This document shows, one piece after another, positions 35,585 through 46,659 of a DNA stretch of 64,000 nt; the first letter of the stretch is position 1; each line of letters starts with the position of its first letter. The notes beneath the pieces were generated by a model that worked only from the letters and a program-made list of their open reading frames with translations, did no database searches and was not told the origin of the DNA. Both the position numbers and the translations under genes were made by a program. This DNA is from Alnus glutinosa (Eukaryota > Streptophyta > Magnoliopsida > Fagales > Betulaceae): contig NC_084889.1 of assembly GCF_958979055.1 (NCBI RefSeq), forward strand, positions 32,615,261 through 32,679,260. Direction: 5' to 3'.

Positions 35585-36414
35585 TCAAGGCAACCTCAAA
35601 TAACCAACCCTATTGTCCTCCTGGTTTTTGGCTGCATGTCCGAAGAAGAAACACAATGCAAATAAAATCCACGAACACACAAGCATTGTGTGGTAATTCT
35701 TCTTCACTGCTTCAAATTTGATCCCCCAAATCTCAATTTCTTTACGGTATTGTGCAATTTCTGCGTTCCTCTCATTGTCAACTTCGGCCTTCACCTTCTC
35801 AATCTCTTTCTCCATTTCGGCCTTCACTTTCCCAACTTCTACTTCAACCATGGTTTCACATCGTCTAGTTTCTGCCACCAAACTTTCGTGCCACTCAACC
35901 AATCGACCAACAACCCTCTGACCATGTGCACACATTTTGGGATCAACCCACTCAAAGAAACCACAATCTCTGTGGATCTGCAAAACACAACAAATAATGA
36001 AAAAATTGCAACTTGTCCAACTTGTCTGGAATGCATTCCAGATTTTGCCACTTTTTAGCACCAACAATCCAACATCGAATGGTATATATGCAAAAAAGCC
36101 AGATTTCAAAAGCCGACTATAAAATTGCAAATTTGAACTCCCAAATACAAAATGAAACCCTAAAATCGATCAGAATAAGTACTACTTGCCTTCCAATTTT
36201 CACACCCCATAAACCTTCTTCCGAAATTTTTGCTCGTGTGCGCCGTTTTCACATTCATCGGCCGCTCGCAGTAGCATACTCGTTGCCGTGAAAAAGTGGC
36301 AACACTCTGTGGGGACTCCGACCTTGCTTCCATCCTCTCCTTCGAGTGCCCAATCGATTGCCCAGAACAGACGGGTATCTGGCCAGGGGTCGAGTCCTGT
36401 GTCGAGGCGTCCAT
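35585..36414 (-). CDS. GRF zinc finger, coiled-coil, membrane-anchored protein of the MuDR-like element
   Basis: Two exons on the minus strand, 205 aa. Exon 1 (36414-36190) ends in CYCERPMNVKTAHTSKNFGR (starting at Cys 47), RFMGCENWK; exon 2 (35977-35585) continues IHRDCGFFEWVD. Together they give a GRF-type zinc finger: Cys 47, 49, 71 and 80 with Gly-Arg-Arg-Phe and FFEW. It is followed by a charged coiled coil (about 100-165, KVKAEMEKEIEKVKAEV) and a single membrane span near the C-terminus (MLVCSWILFALCFFFGH). The exons join in phase only through a GC-AG intron (AG|GCAAGT at 36189, TTTTGCAG at 35978, 212 bp). The gene begins 86 bp inside the right terminal repeat and converges on the transposase gene. 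Similar small plant proteins (At4g04775-like) are known but of unknown role. Function in transposition is inferred from position only. Confidence 0.75.
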
Positions 36415-36499
36415 CGTCTCCGTCAGCCTTCAAATTCGAAACCCTTGTTATTCCTTAAACAATATTTGAACCAAATATACATGAAACAAAACGGGTGAC

Positions 36500-36729
36500 T
36501 TAGAAAACAACGGCTCAATTTTTTGAGGGTATTTTCGTCCGGTTAAGAGCATATAAGTCACATGCCGCGCACGTGGGTCCATTTCCGTCTCATCAGACGG
36601 AGCAATTGGACGGAAGGGGGTGGATTGAAATTTTTTTCAACTTTCTTGGGTGCAATTGAAGCAATCTAAACATTGGTTCCAAAATTGAAAATTCGTGTAA
36701 ACATCAGGGGGGTAAATTGCAGTTTTCCC
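36500..36729 (-). repeat. MuDR-like element, right terminal inverted repeat
   Basis: Inverted copy of 30307-30536. Its inner edge is 86 bp from the ATG of the GRF-zinc-finger gene, which it probably drives. Confidence 0.93.
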
Positions 36730-37266
36730 AATTTATATTTAGTTAGTAAATTTGTATCTCTTGCTGTGAAGATGATTCTACTTCCTGAACCAAACCAATC
36801 ATGTTGTCCAGCTAATGCTTCTAATTGGTGCGACTGATCCACGACATCAAGAATTAAAAGAAGCTTTTTAGAGGAAAGCTTTTGCTTTATTAAATTGATC
36901 CCTTGCTCAACACTGTCAACCTTCAAACTTGAGTCTCCTAGGATTTTATAAAGAAGCATTTCTTGCAATCTGACCAGACCATGCGGTTGCCCTGAAGTTT
37001 CACTAACGTTTGCAAGAAAACAGCTACCTTGAAACTGATAAGCAATCGAGTTATAGATTGCTTTCGCAATAGTGGTCTTACCAATTCCAATAATTCCAAA
37101 TATAATTCCTACCATGCAAATGTCATTCACCTCAAGCTTCAAAAGCTCAGTGATTTTCTTTATACGAGACTCTATTCCAACGGGATATTGGGCAACGTCA
37201 AAATGTGGAGGCCTTACCCAGCTTGAGATGTCATCAACAATTGCGTGGATATATTTAGCTTCATTC
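36730..37266 (-). pseudogene. TIR-NB pseudogene copy B, 5' piece of the NB exon
   Basis: Begins at an ATAG acceptor (37266) as in copy A and encodes YIHAIVDDIS, P-loop GIIGIGKTT, kinase-2 LLLILDVVD and RNBS-B GSGSRIIFTARD before the transposon interrupts it. It is about 90 percent like copy A by eye. No TIR exon was found upstream; homology with copy A ends near 49190, before the place where exon 1 should be. The gene is dead. Confidence 0.8.
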
Positions 37267-37374
37267 CTATCAATGCCAAAGATAAGAAACATTTAATGAT
37301 TTGGACCTTTGACTTAAAAAAAACATAAAAATATGACCCAGTTACATTTTTCTATTTACCCGTAACAAATGACA

Positions 37375-38306
37375 ATGGTAGGCTATTAATGAGGAGTAAT
37401 AGCCTAGATTGGGATAATTTTAAAGCTAAGGAATGTTGTCAAAAAAAGTTCAGGTTTATGGTGAGGGATGGTTCGACTATCTTCTTTTGCTTAATTAGAT
37501 TGGTGGCACCCGGACGGGGTCTTGGTTGAGAGGTATGGCTATCATGTAGTTTATGATTCTGGCAGAAAATTAGAAGGCAAATTATCTTCGTTAATGAAAG
37601 GCAAGGAGTGGACCTTGTTCATATTCAAAGCAAGTTGCCTTGCGTAGAGATAGGAGATGCATGTAGATAAAGCCATTTAATTGGGTCACTTCAAAGAAGC
37701 TATTGCTACGTGGGAAGACATAGGGAGCAAGAAGCCAAAACTAGAATATACGGTGGAAATTGGTTTAATATGCATTAGATATTCCCAAACAAGCAGTTAT
37801 ACTTTGGCTTGCTTTTCGTAATAGTCTCTCAATTGGAGAGAAACTGATGAGCTGGGTTTTATGGAAAAGATGTTTCTTGTGCTTTCTGCCGTAGCTGTAT
37901 TGAGAATATTGAGCACTTGGTTTTTGGTTGTGGGTTTAGCTCATGACTGTGGAAGGATCTTATGAAGAACAACTTGATTCTTGACTCCCCTACTGAATGG
38001 TCTTGAGATTGTGAGCCTTGGTATAAGGCAATGGAGGGATAAGATCAGCTTAATGGCAAATCTTTGCGAATTATGTTTGAGTGCTACAATTTATCATTAT
38101 GGTGGCAGAGGAATACTATATATAAGACACGACAAACTTCCTAGAGCTGGGGAACAAATGCTGCAAGCTGTGGTATGGGATGTTAAGCATAGAATCATAT
38201 GGAAAGGGAAATTCAGCAAGTCTGATGTAAATATTAATGCTCTGTGTGAAAGCTGGGGGCTTAATTGGTCGCATATCCTGCATTGATAGTCAGGTTGAGT
38301 TTTTCT
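37375..38306 (+). mobile_element. LINE fragment in copy B, part 1
   Basis: The same LINE C-terminal remnant as in copy A (23630-24356), extending further: the WWHP and zf-RVT region and then a LINE tail (37981-38286) with YIRHDKLPRAG and SWGLNWSHILH. It is broken by stops and shifts. It is interrupted at 38307 by an LTR element and resumes at 46155 as untranslated 3' sequence. Confidence 0.7.
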
Positions 38307-38311
38307 GCTTG

Positions 38312-38638
38312 TGTTGATACAGTTTCCAGCATGGTGACATGTTGCCTGATGATTCGCCTTGTTCTTCATGATCTACAAAATAATAAACACTGCGTCGGGG
38401 GGTGCCGACGATCCCCCTCCGATGCCTAAGTCAGAGAGTATTGATTATGATTTTTAGAGAAAACAGTATGCTTAAGATAATTGAGTCTATCTTTATACCT
38501 GTTATAAATATGTATTTATAGGCTGAAAAAATGGCAACAAACCTGATGGCTGGACCTAATATTATTTAGGGCCTTAACTGTGGGCTGATCATAGGCTTGG
38601 TGGCCCACAACCTTTATGAGCATATAATTTCCCTAACA
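38312..38638 (-). repeat. LTR (3' LTR of the minus-strand element)
   Basis: 327 bp, TGTTGATACAG ... CCCTAACA as read on the plus strand. It is over 90 percent like 45824-46149 by eye. Confidence 0.85.
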
Positions 38639-40985
38639 GTTATCCCCCGATTCCCATGGTTGACTTGTCCAGCTAGTTGGGCATCAGGAATCTTCTTTGT
38701 ACTTGTGACTGAAGTTACTTTTGTTCATCAGTATTGAGGGTGCAATGTCGGTCATTAGGCACTTGTTGAGACCATGGTTGTTAGAAGGCCTAGCGAGCGG
38801 CATAGGTTTTAGGACTATCTCAGCTTGCCAAAGAATCAGAGGCCAAGGATAATTTGGTTGTAGGGCTCACAGAGAGCCGGAAACAGCGTGATGCATTTGA
38901 GGCTCGGGTATGCGAATCTAAAGTAACATTAGGCCGGGTTTTTGAATGACTTAACCGAGGTTAATGGAGATAAAGACCATCTGGCCTCTGGGCTCGATGC
39001 CTTTCGGACCGATAGAGGAAGTTGTTCAATTTTTCGAGTTTCCCCAACTGAGGAGGATAACTGCTAAGTAGGAAGAATCTCGGTCCCGTGAATACCAGCG
39101 ATAATATTGGGATAAGGATCCCTGTATATTTCGCCCAAATCTGTTTTCGGGACCAACTAGATGTCGGATCTGCGTGTGCTCTTCTTGTATTTCCTGGAGT
39201 GGAGCTTTCTGAGATGAAGTATGTTCCTAACCTAGGGGTTAGGATATTCATAAGATTCTGATGACCAGTCAGGTTCTCTGGTTTCGGTCGATCTGACTGA
39301 GCTTCCGGTTCGGCCACAGGCCCACACAATCTCAGGTGCATGTTGTCAGCAGGTGACTTGATGGGTGTTGATTGAACTGACTGATTCTCAGAAAGACAAA
39401 GAGCGCCTTTTATGAAGCTTAATGTATCTCAGGCTCGGAAGGTAGTGCTGGCTGCATGGATGTATGCCATAGAAGGAGTAAACTGTGGCCGGGAAGTAAG
39501 CTGTAATCAAGCTGCAATAGAGTGCTGAAGACCGAAATAAGAGATTTCGAAGGAGTTCCTTCCTGGTTAGTATACCTGATGAAAGGGCATCCGAACTCAC
39601 CAACTGGGTCGAGAGTTCTTGTATATTACGGTGTGGGACGAGTGGGCCACTAAATCCTATCGTGGTAATCTCGTTCCCAGGACCTTGACTTCTGGGCCCC
39701 CAACTGATAGTTTTGGGGACAATTGAGAAGATAAATTGGACAACTTGTAAAATGAATATTTCTCTTTGGTGAAATCTTCATTTCTTGGGTTTTGATGTTG
39801 TTCGTTCCGAGTTCAAGTTGCCAGGCTAGGAGTGGATATAGCTGATGTTAAGACTGCTTGGGAGAAAGCCGATCAGGAAAAGGAACAAGCCATAACTAGG
39901 AAGAAAGCAATTCTTCCGGTCACGGAATCCAAGCGTGCATCTGGCATAGCAAAGTCTAAGCATGCATCCACGAATGGAGACTTATCTGGGAGTTCCCTTC
40001 TGCAATTTTGTTTTCGAATTTTGGTAAACTTTGAATAGCTTTTCTGAACAACCTTCCTTTGGCTGCGTCTCTTTCGAGGCGTGTGCTTCAAATGAAAGTT
40101 GCCAAGTAACCGGCCGAGGCCCTAGCTCAAGTTTTTAAAGTTCATATCGAGGACTCTCCCGAGGTTATGCGAGACTCGAGCCCAACGGTGATTTTGCCCA
40201 ATTTTTGCATAGTAGAATAAACTGCAGAGGAACATGTGTCCGAAGGGGAGAGAACTCTAACCCTCCTCGGGAGATTGTTGAAGCAGTTAATGGGCCGTTC
40301 ATTAATTGATTACTCCTAGCCGAGTGAAGATGTTGATAAGGAGAACGTCATGGCCGGTGAGGGTGCAAAGAGGCCTCAGCCCGCTAGGGGCAAACTTGCG
40401 CTTGGTCTCATTTGCCAAGTGAAGAGTGTACTCTGCCATTAGGAATATGAATTTCCGGAGGAGCATATATCCATAAGGGATGCCCCTACAAGGGATGCCC
40501 CTAGTGTCAAGCGTGTCCTGAAAGAATCTTTGTTTGATGCCGAGAAGACAAATCCTTGTTGTCTCAGTCCTTTCGTTCGTTGTCAAGTTGGTTATGTTGT
40601 GGGGGAACCTGAAAGTTCATAAATGTTAATCCCTCGCCGGAGGCTCGAGTGGGCGAGATGCAGGTTGGCACCCGAGGTAGAGCAGCTGAAGAACGATGTC
40701 CAGGCTCGGGACCAAGAACTGAGTGTTCCGGATTGATCGAGGGACTTGGGATCAGGAGCTCAAGGTTAGTTGAAAATAGCGAGTAGAATTGCAAGGCCGA
40801 CATTTGACTGAGTTGTCTAAGTTATTCCCGAGGGTGTTAATTATTTGACCGAGGTACCTTACAATCCGAGGAAGGTAGCTCGTATATGTGACTAAGTTGT
40901 CTTTCAACCTGTTGTACTTGAATCATTACCGAGGGAGATAATCGGAGTGACTTGGTTGTCTTCCCGAACCAGTTGTATTTCAAAA
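38639..40985. other. Internal region of the decayed LTR element, 3' portion
   Basis: Moderately GC-rich, decayed sequence. A plus-strand stretch near 38810-38950 reads like a Lys/Glu-rich coiled coil, and a second Lys-rich one lies near 39830-39970. Both are antisense to the element. No pol domain was seen. Confidence 0.45.
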
Positions 40986-41950
40986 CAAGGGAGAACATTT
41001 TGAGTTGAATCGAGTCACCCCCCGTGTCACCGAAGGATATGATCGGAGTGTGTGTTCTGAGCTGGTTGTGTTTCAAATCAAGGGAGACAGCACTTTGAGT
41101 TGATCTGGTTTGAGTTGAACCGAGTCACCCCCCGGTGTTATCGAGGGACATGATCGGAGTGTGTGTTCCGAGCCGGTTGTATTTCAAACCGAGGGAGACA
41201 ACACTTTGAGTTGATCTGGTTTGAGTTGAACCGAGTCACCCCCCGGTGTTACCGAGGGACATGATCGGAGTGTGTGTTCCGAGCCGGTTGTATTTCAAAC
41301 CGAGGGAGACAACACTTTGAGTTGATCTGGTTTGAGTTGAACCGAGTCACCCCCCGGAGTTACCGAGGGACATGATCGGGTGTGTCTTCCCAAGCAGGTT
41401 GTGTTTCAAACCGAGGGAGACAACACTTTGATTTGATCTGGCTTGATTTGAACCGAGTCAACCCCCAGTGAGGGACATGATCGGGTTTGTTGTAGGGGTT
41501 GCCTCCCCGTAAGGTTTGTTGTAGGGGTTTTCTCCCCATATGATTTTCTGCCACGACTTTTGCCGGAGTAGGACCCCTGAAATTTGTTAGTACAAATGAA
41601 TATATATTGGATTATGATTAGTTTGCATACCTGAGTTGATGGACTGATTTCACACAACTGTGGTTGTTGGCGTTGCAACACAAAGATAGCACTTTGAAAG
41701 CACAATTGTTGTTGATTTGATCTGGTTTGAGTTGAACAAAGTCACCCCCCACTGTTACCGAGGGACATGATCGGGGTGTGTCTTTCCGAGCAGGTTTTGT
41801 TTCAAACCGAGGGAGACAACACTTTGAGTTGATCTGGTTTGAGTTGAGCCGAGTCGAGTCACCCCCCACTGTTACCGAGGGACATGATCGGGTGTGTCTT
41901 CCCAAGCCGGTTGTGTTTCAAACCGAGGGAGACAACATTTTGAGTTGATC
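40986..41950. repeat. 111-bp tandem repeat array inside the LTR element
   Basis: About seven units built on GAACCGAGTCACCCCCCGG, GACATGATCGGAGTGTGTGT and TTTCAAACCGAGGGAGACAA. The best-kept neighbours start at 41161 and 41272, a period of 111 bp. The array is interrupted around 41470-41710 by unrelated sequence and then resumes for two more units. Non-coding. Confidence 0.85.
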
Positions 41951-41984
41951 TAGTTTGAATTGATTTGATCTGGTTTGAGTTGAT

Positions 41985-42260
41985 TTGATGGCCCGAGGCA
42001 TACGGCGGCTCTGGGCTTATGGTGGCCCGAGGCTTACGGTTGCTCGGCTTCGTGCTCGGACGTACCGAGGCTTTTGCTCGGGATTGCCGGGTCTACTGGA
42101 GGCCATGATGAGGCTTTGCCCAGGATTGTCGAGGCTTTTGCGCTCGATGCATGCCGAGGCTTATGTGTGCTCGAGGTATGCAGAGACCTTTGCTCGGGGG
42201 CGCAAGTCTTTGGTGCTCGAGTCATGCCGAGTCTACTCGAGGCATGATGAGACTTTTGTC
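41985..42260. repeat. Degenerate short repeat (CGAGGCTTNTG-type)
   Basis: Irregular copies of CCGAGGCTTATGG and TTTGCTCGGG motifs, about ten in 275 bp, next to the 111-bp array. It encodes nothing recognisable. Confidence 0.55.
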
Positions 42261-43400
42261 TTTTTCTCCTCTTGAGCTTTTCAGTGGAGTTCCTGTATCT
42301 GCAAATCACTAGAAGACAAACAGATCAAAAACATAAGTTTGGAATAGATGCTTTGAGTGACCATTGATTCTCGTGAGGCTTTCATCGAACGAGGCGACAT
42401 TAAAGCTCCTTTGTGTGTTGTGCAAGCTTGGGGTGATGTAGCCCCCATCGTTGCGACATAGAATTCAAAAAGGCTGTGGAGAAGCTGAGAACCGTGGTAG
42501 AGCGAAATTAGCGATGATGCCTTGTCTTCTAAAGAATATTCCGGGTATGGTGAAGTTGCCTGGCCATATTTTTTGCTCACGAGCGGGCATTTTTTCAGAA
42601 TTTTCTGGTCTCGCTTGATAGAGACCTTTGGCCTGAAATATTAGTCTCGCATGCATCTTAAAGGCACATATGTATGCATATATGTAGCAGAGTCTAGCAA
42701 TTAGCGATTTATTAGTGTGAAAAAATATGTAAAATTGCACTGAGATTCTCAATCATGAGACTTGATATAGTCTTCTATTTCAATCATGTTTTTATTTCAT
42801 CGGGTTGGTACCCCCCAACATTTATACTTAGCTGATTTTTAGCTAAGTATGAATGTTTTAGGATTTTGGTGTTGGACTGTCGAAAGAACAAAGTGTGGCT
42901 GAGTATAAAAGTTTTTGAAGCCTTCTATTTCATGTTGCTTCGTTTTCGTGTATGCTAAAATAAGTAATGATGTGCTATCATTTTTTGTGTTGCGATGAGA
43001 AGCCAATTTTTAATGTCTCCAATCAAGATACATTTGACTGTCTCAAAATTTTATACTTCTCCATGACAAAGAATTGCTAAAAATCGTGTTTCTTGAGTTA
43101 TCAAGTGTTGTGAGTAGACTAGCATAAACGAAAACGCAAAGAGTGAACTTATCTAGATATTCTGATGAAGTTGTGCGTTGGGGCTCCTCGGAAGAGACCC
43201 TTGAAATGTTCCCCTGGGAGATGGCGAGCTTGGCATGGAGCTCTTCGAGAGAGAACCTCGGATTGAGTCCTTGAATTGGACCATCGACTTAGATTGGATC
43301 CTTAGCTCGGATCGGATCCTCGGCTCAGGATGCACCCTCGGCTAAGATTGCAACCAAAGCGGCAGCTTATTCGCAGGAAATGAATGATTGAAAATTACTA
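42261..43400. other. Internal region of the decayed LTR element, middle
   Basis: Decayed, non-coding sequence. A short repeated phrase with CTCGGATCGGATCC lies near 43300. Confidence 0.4.
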
Positions 43401-43421
43401 GAACCACGAGCAGGAGTGGTA

Positions 43422-44190
43422 CTACTTCCAATGAATTTGCGAGGCTTCAAGTAGCTCAGTCTCCAGGAGGATATTTCCTCTTGCATCTTTTATTCTGATC
43501 AGCCCATCTAGTATGTAAATGATCCCTCTTATGCTAAGAACACAAGAAAGAATGATTCCACTAGGACTATGTAGATTAAAGGGAAAATCGTGCAACATAG
43601 ACTCCCAATAGGCCCTGGATAAAATTCCTATAGCTCTTTTATCAACAATAGCGTCCAACTTCAATAAGAGATCAAGAACAGGCACCAGCTGCAAAGAATT
43701 GGTCCAACCCTTTTCAAGGAGTTCATCCTGAACACATTTGTCAAATCCAGAATGCTTGAGAAGCAATGGAGGTGAGAACATATTAGCATTGTTCAGGCCG
43801 TTATCAAGCATAGCTAGGAAAGCTTTCTGATGGGTCTGCAAAAATCTAGTTCCTCGATTTCTTTTGGTATAGGCACAGCAAACAATTGCTCCAGCAGGCC
43901 AACTACTAGTCCAGGGAAGTTAGTGCTCTGACCAAAGGTGTTACACTGCCCTAAAAATGAGTGGGCGAAGAAGAAAAACTGCACCATATCAGAGAAGTCC
44001 AGATCCTGGGGGCCAGTCCACAATGGAAGCAGCTTGTCTGATGCAGTGGCCATGGTAGGGTAATCCCAACAAAGTGCAAAGACATATCTTTCAACAACAA
44101 GATCTTCAATTGCTGCAGCCTTTTTACCTTTCCAGAAGCCCAGAATCCTTGAGAGGGTAGAAAAAATATCATTCCATTTTCAAGCATAAG
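43422..44190 (-). pseudogene. Captured host-gene fragment in the LTR element (identity unknown)
   Basis: The minus strand has strong coding character in two consecutive blocks. One (about 44190-43840) includes FALCWDYPTMATASDKLLPLW and then FSDMVQFFFFAHSFL. The second (43841-43422, 139 codons) has ALSIRG-like helical sequence with QDELLEKGWTNSLQLVPVLD. The blocks meet at a TTTTTGCAG that looks like a splice acceptor whose intron is mostly gone. Leu-rich helical composition suggests part of a large HEAT-like or scaffold protein; I do not recognise it. It lies between the LTRs and on the element's strand, so it was probably picked up from the host. Confidence 0.45.
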
Positions 44191-45823
44191 CCATCAATAG
44201 CCTAATCATTGTGGTATAGTGAAGTAGTAGGGGCTGAAATATCAATCAGTTGATTAATCAAGCTACCGACCAGAGGCTCTTCAATATATATCTCATGCAT
44301 AATGACAATGACAGTAACTATGACTAGTCGACAATTAACTATGACAGCAACAAAAGCTTATGGGCCATTAATGCCTTAAAGAGCCTTCTTCTTTTTCTAT
44401 GTATTTTTTTTATCATAAAAAGATATCTTACGTAAAAGTACAAAAATATCTTACGTGAAAGTTGGTAACACTCATAAATCAAGATTTCATTAGCTTTCTT
44501 TGTGCCTTTGATACGTGACCTGACATGGTCTTCTATTCCACATCCCTTCACTTCTTTTTAGAAAGAGAAACAAGAGCTAGAAAGAAGATTTGAACACCAT
44601 GCTCCTATTTTTGTCTTTATCTATGTAAAAGAAAAAGGAAATAGCAAAGCACTTATCTGCAAAAGAGGTAACGGTTCATCAGAAACTATATCTCTGGGCT
44701 CATGAGTGACAGCGTCATGCCTCAAGCTCCTGCCCAACAGGGTGAACCCACCTTCGCCAAGGGCATTTGGAGAGGAAATCCGAGCTTCGGACAATCCTCT
44801 GGGAGAGACCGATCTGAGGTCCCGGGAAACCGACTAGAAGAAGGACTACCTGTACTCACCGGCGACCAAGGAACAGAGAAGGTCGACGTTTCGGGATCCC
44901 AAACCGACCCTCTACAGGATCTGGCAACCCGACTCCAAGGAGGGAGCTCTCGACACACAGTAAGTTTTTTTTTTTTGGGGGGGGGCCTAGACAGGACTGC
45001 AACGAGTCTGACCCAGCATTACTGAATCTTTTTGGCCCACCCGTTTCAAGCCCACTAGAGTGTTGAGCCTTACAACCTGGACGAGGGCCTGGGTCCCGTG
45101 GTTTCTGGAGAGGAGGGTTCTGCGTGATAGGCTTGTTGCTGAAGATCCTGCTCCTGGCGGGCCATGACCCGGTGGTGGAGGTCTGAAGCGAAGCGCAAAT
45201 CGCGGACCACGTGAGATGGGTCTCGTCCTCGTAGGGGCAGTGGAAGCATTTTTTTTGTTTTTTCAGGGATTGAAGATATCTTGGAGATCATGGATCTGGC
45301 GGTTTGTGTTTGAACAAATAGAAACCTACAACTGTCTATCTGCGTACGTGGCGAAAACCACCCTCAATCCAGCGTGATTGAACGTAAATTTGAGATAGAC
45401 CATCATGGATCTGCACAACGGAGGGTGAACAAAGTTTTTGGCGCTCTTGTATGTCTCGAGCACAAACTTATCCTGGACCCTCGATTCTTGTAACTGGAAA
45501 AGACTTGTACAGAAAGTTTTTTTTTTTTTTTTTTTGATGAAGATGAACATAAATCTACTGTCTGCCAATACCGATTCGGTATCGTCGAATGTAAATGGCG
45601 TGGTGGTGCAATGAGGATGATTCTTGTCGAATTTGGATCCATAGTTGTGCGTCTGCTGGTTTGCGTGTTGTTCCACGTTTTTGCCGAAAGAAATTTACAG
45701 CCACGTGACGTCGTGGTGTGTGGGTGCAGATCTTTGATGAAGGCGTAGATGTGATCGCGAGTCACCATTCCAGATTTATTTTTTGCAAGAAACGATTCAT
45801 CGTTCCCACAGACGACGCAAAAC
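44191..45823. other. Internal region of the decayed LTR element, 5' portion and leader
   Basis: Contains degenerate sequence, a T10G8 homopolymer junction near 44966 and, at its right end, the leader described for the element. Short frames here are not recognisable. Confidence 0.4.
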
Positions 45824-46149
45824 TGTTGATACAGTTTCTAGCATGGTGACGCGTTGCCTGATGATTTACCTTGTTTTTCATGATCTGCAAAATAATAAAC
45901 ACTGCGTCGAAAGGTGCCGACGATCCCCCTCCGATGCCTAAGTCAGAGAGTATTGATTATAATTTTTAGAGAAAACAGTGTGCTTAAGATAATTGAGTCT
46001 ATCTTTATACCTATTATAAATATGTATTTATAGGCTGAAAAATGGCAACAAACCTAATGGCTGGACTTAATATTATTTAGGGCCTTAACTGTGGGCTGAT
46101 CATGGGCTTGGTGGCCCACAACCTTTATGAGCAGATAATTTCCCTAATA
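45824..46149 (-). repeat. LTR (5' LTR of the minus-strand element)
   Basis: 326 bp, partner of 38312-38638, followed on the right by the duplication GCTTG. Confidence 0.85.
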
Positions 46150-46154
46150 GCTTG

Positions 46155-46345
46155 TATTGTTAGTAGTTAGTCTTAGCAGGTTGGATGTTGTTGGCTCTTG
46201 TCTGGTTGTAAATGCGTGTTATATAGGTTTTGATTGTATTGTATTTGTTGGGTTTTGTTGTTTTGCTTTTGATCTAGCTGAATTGCTAGAGTGAGGCTGT
46301 ATTCTTTCTCGTGTTCAATGAAAATAATCATTCATCTAAACAAAT
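46155..46345 (+). mobile_element. LINE fragment in copy B, part 2 (3' untranslated tail)
   Basis: Continues the LINE relic after the LTR element. T/G-rich, with TTGATCTAGCTGAATTGCTAG and a final GTTCAATGAAAATAATCATT, resembling a LINE 3' UTR. No poly(A) remains. Confidence 0.5.
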
Positions 46346-46358
46346 AGAATGATCCTAA

Positions 46359-46627
46359 TGGTGCGTTTAGGTATTGAATTTTTAGAATTAGAATTGAATT
46401 CTAATTCTATTTACAAATATCGAGGTAAAAAATTGTGTTTGGGTGTTGAATTTTGAGATTGAAAAATATTATATTTTAATAGTAAGAAATGATTGGAAGT
46501 TTAAAAAGTTGTGTATAATGATTGGTATTTTGAAAAGTTGTGTGAAATAATAATTTATTATATATTGATTATTTAATTAAAAAAATAAATAATATTTTTT
46601 TAAAAAAATAATTGAAATCAAAATTAA

Positions 46628-46659
<32 letters not shown>

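Larger units (their letters stand above)
30307..36729 (+). mobile_element. MuDR-type Mutator element with two convergent genes
   Basis: A 6,423-bp element bounded by 230-bp terminal inverted repeats that look identical (30307-30536 and 36500-36729) and flanked by a perfect 9-bp duplication, AATTTATAT (30298-30306 and 36730-36738), the hallmark length for Mutator elements. It carries a MURA-like transposase gene on the plus strand and a GRF-zinc-finger gene on the minus strand, each starting just inside a terminal repeat and ending toward the middle. This is the same arrangement as mudrA and mudrB in maize MuDR, although the second protein is not recognisably MURB. The element lies in the NB exon of the dead resistance copy B. 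Identical terminal repeats and an intact duplication indicate recent transposition. Confidence 0.93.
38307..46154 (-). mobile_element. Decayed LTR retroelement (minus orientation) inserted in the LINE relic
   Basis: Two 326-327-bp LTRs (38312-38638 and 45824-46149) flanked by a 5-bp duplication GCTTG (38307-38311 and 46150-46154). Orientation is minus: right after the 45824-46149 LTR the minus strand reads GCGTCGTCTGTGGGAACG, typical of the leader of many plant Ty3/gypsy elements, and a purine-rich GAATCGGGGGATAA precedes the other LTR. The 7.2-kb internal region shows no recognisable pol. It contains tandem repeats, a captured host gene fragment and a plus-strand coiled-coil-like stretch near 38810-38950. 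The LTRs differ at several positions, so it is older than the array at 2696. It is broken, with many breaks. Confidence 0.8.
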
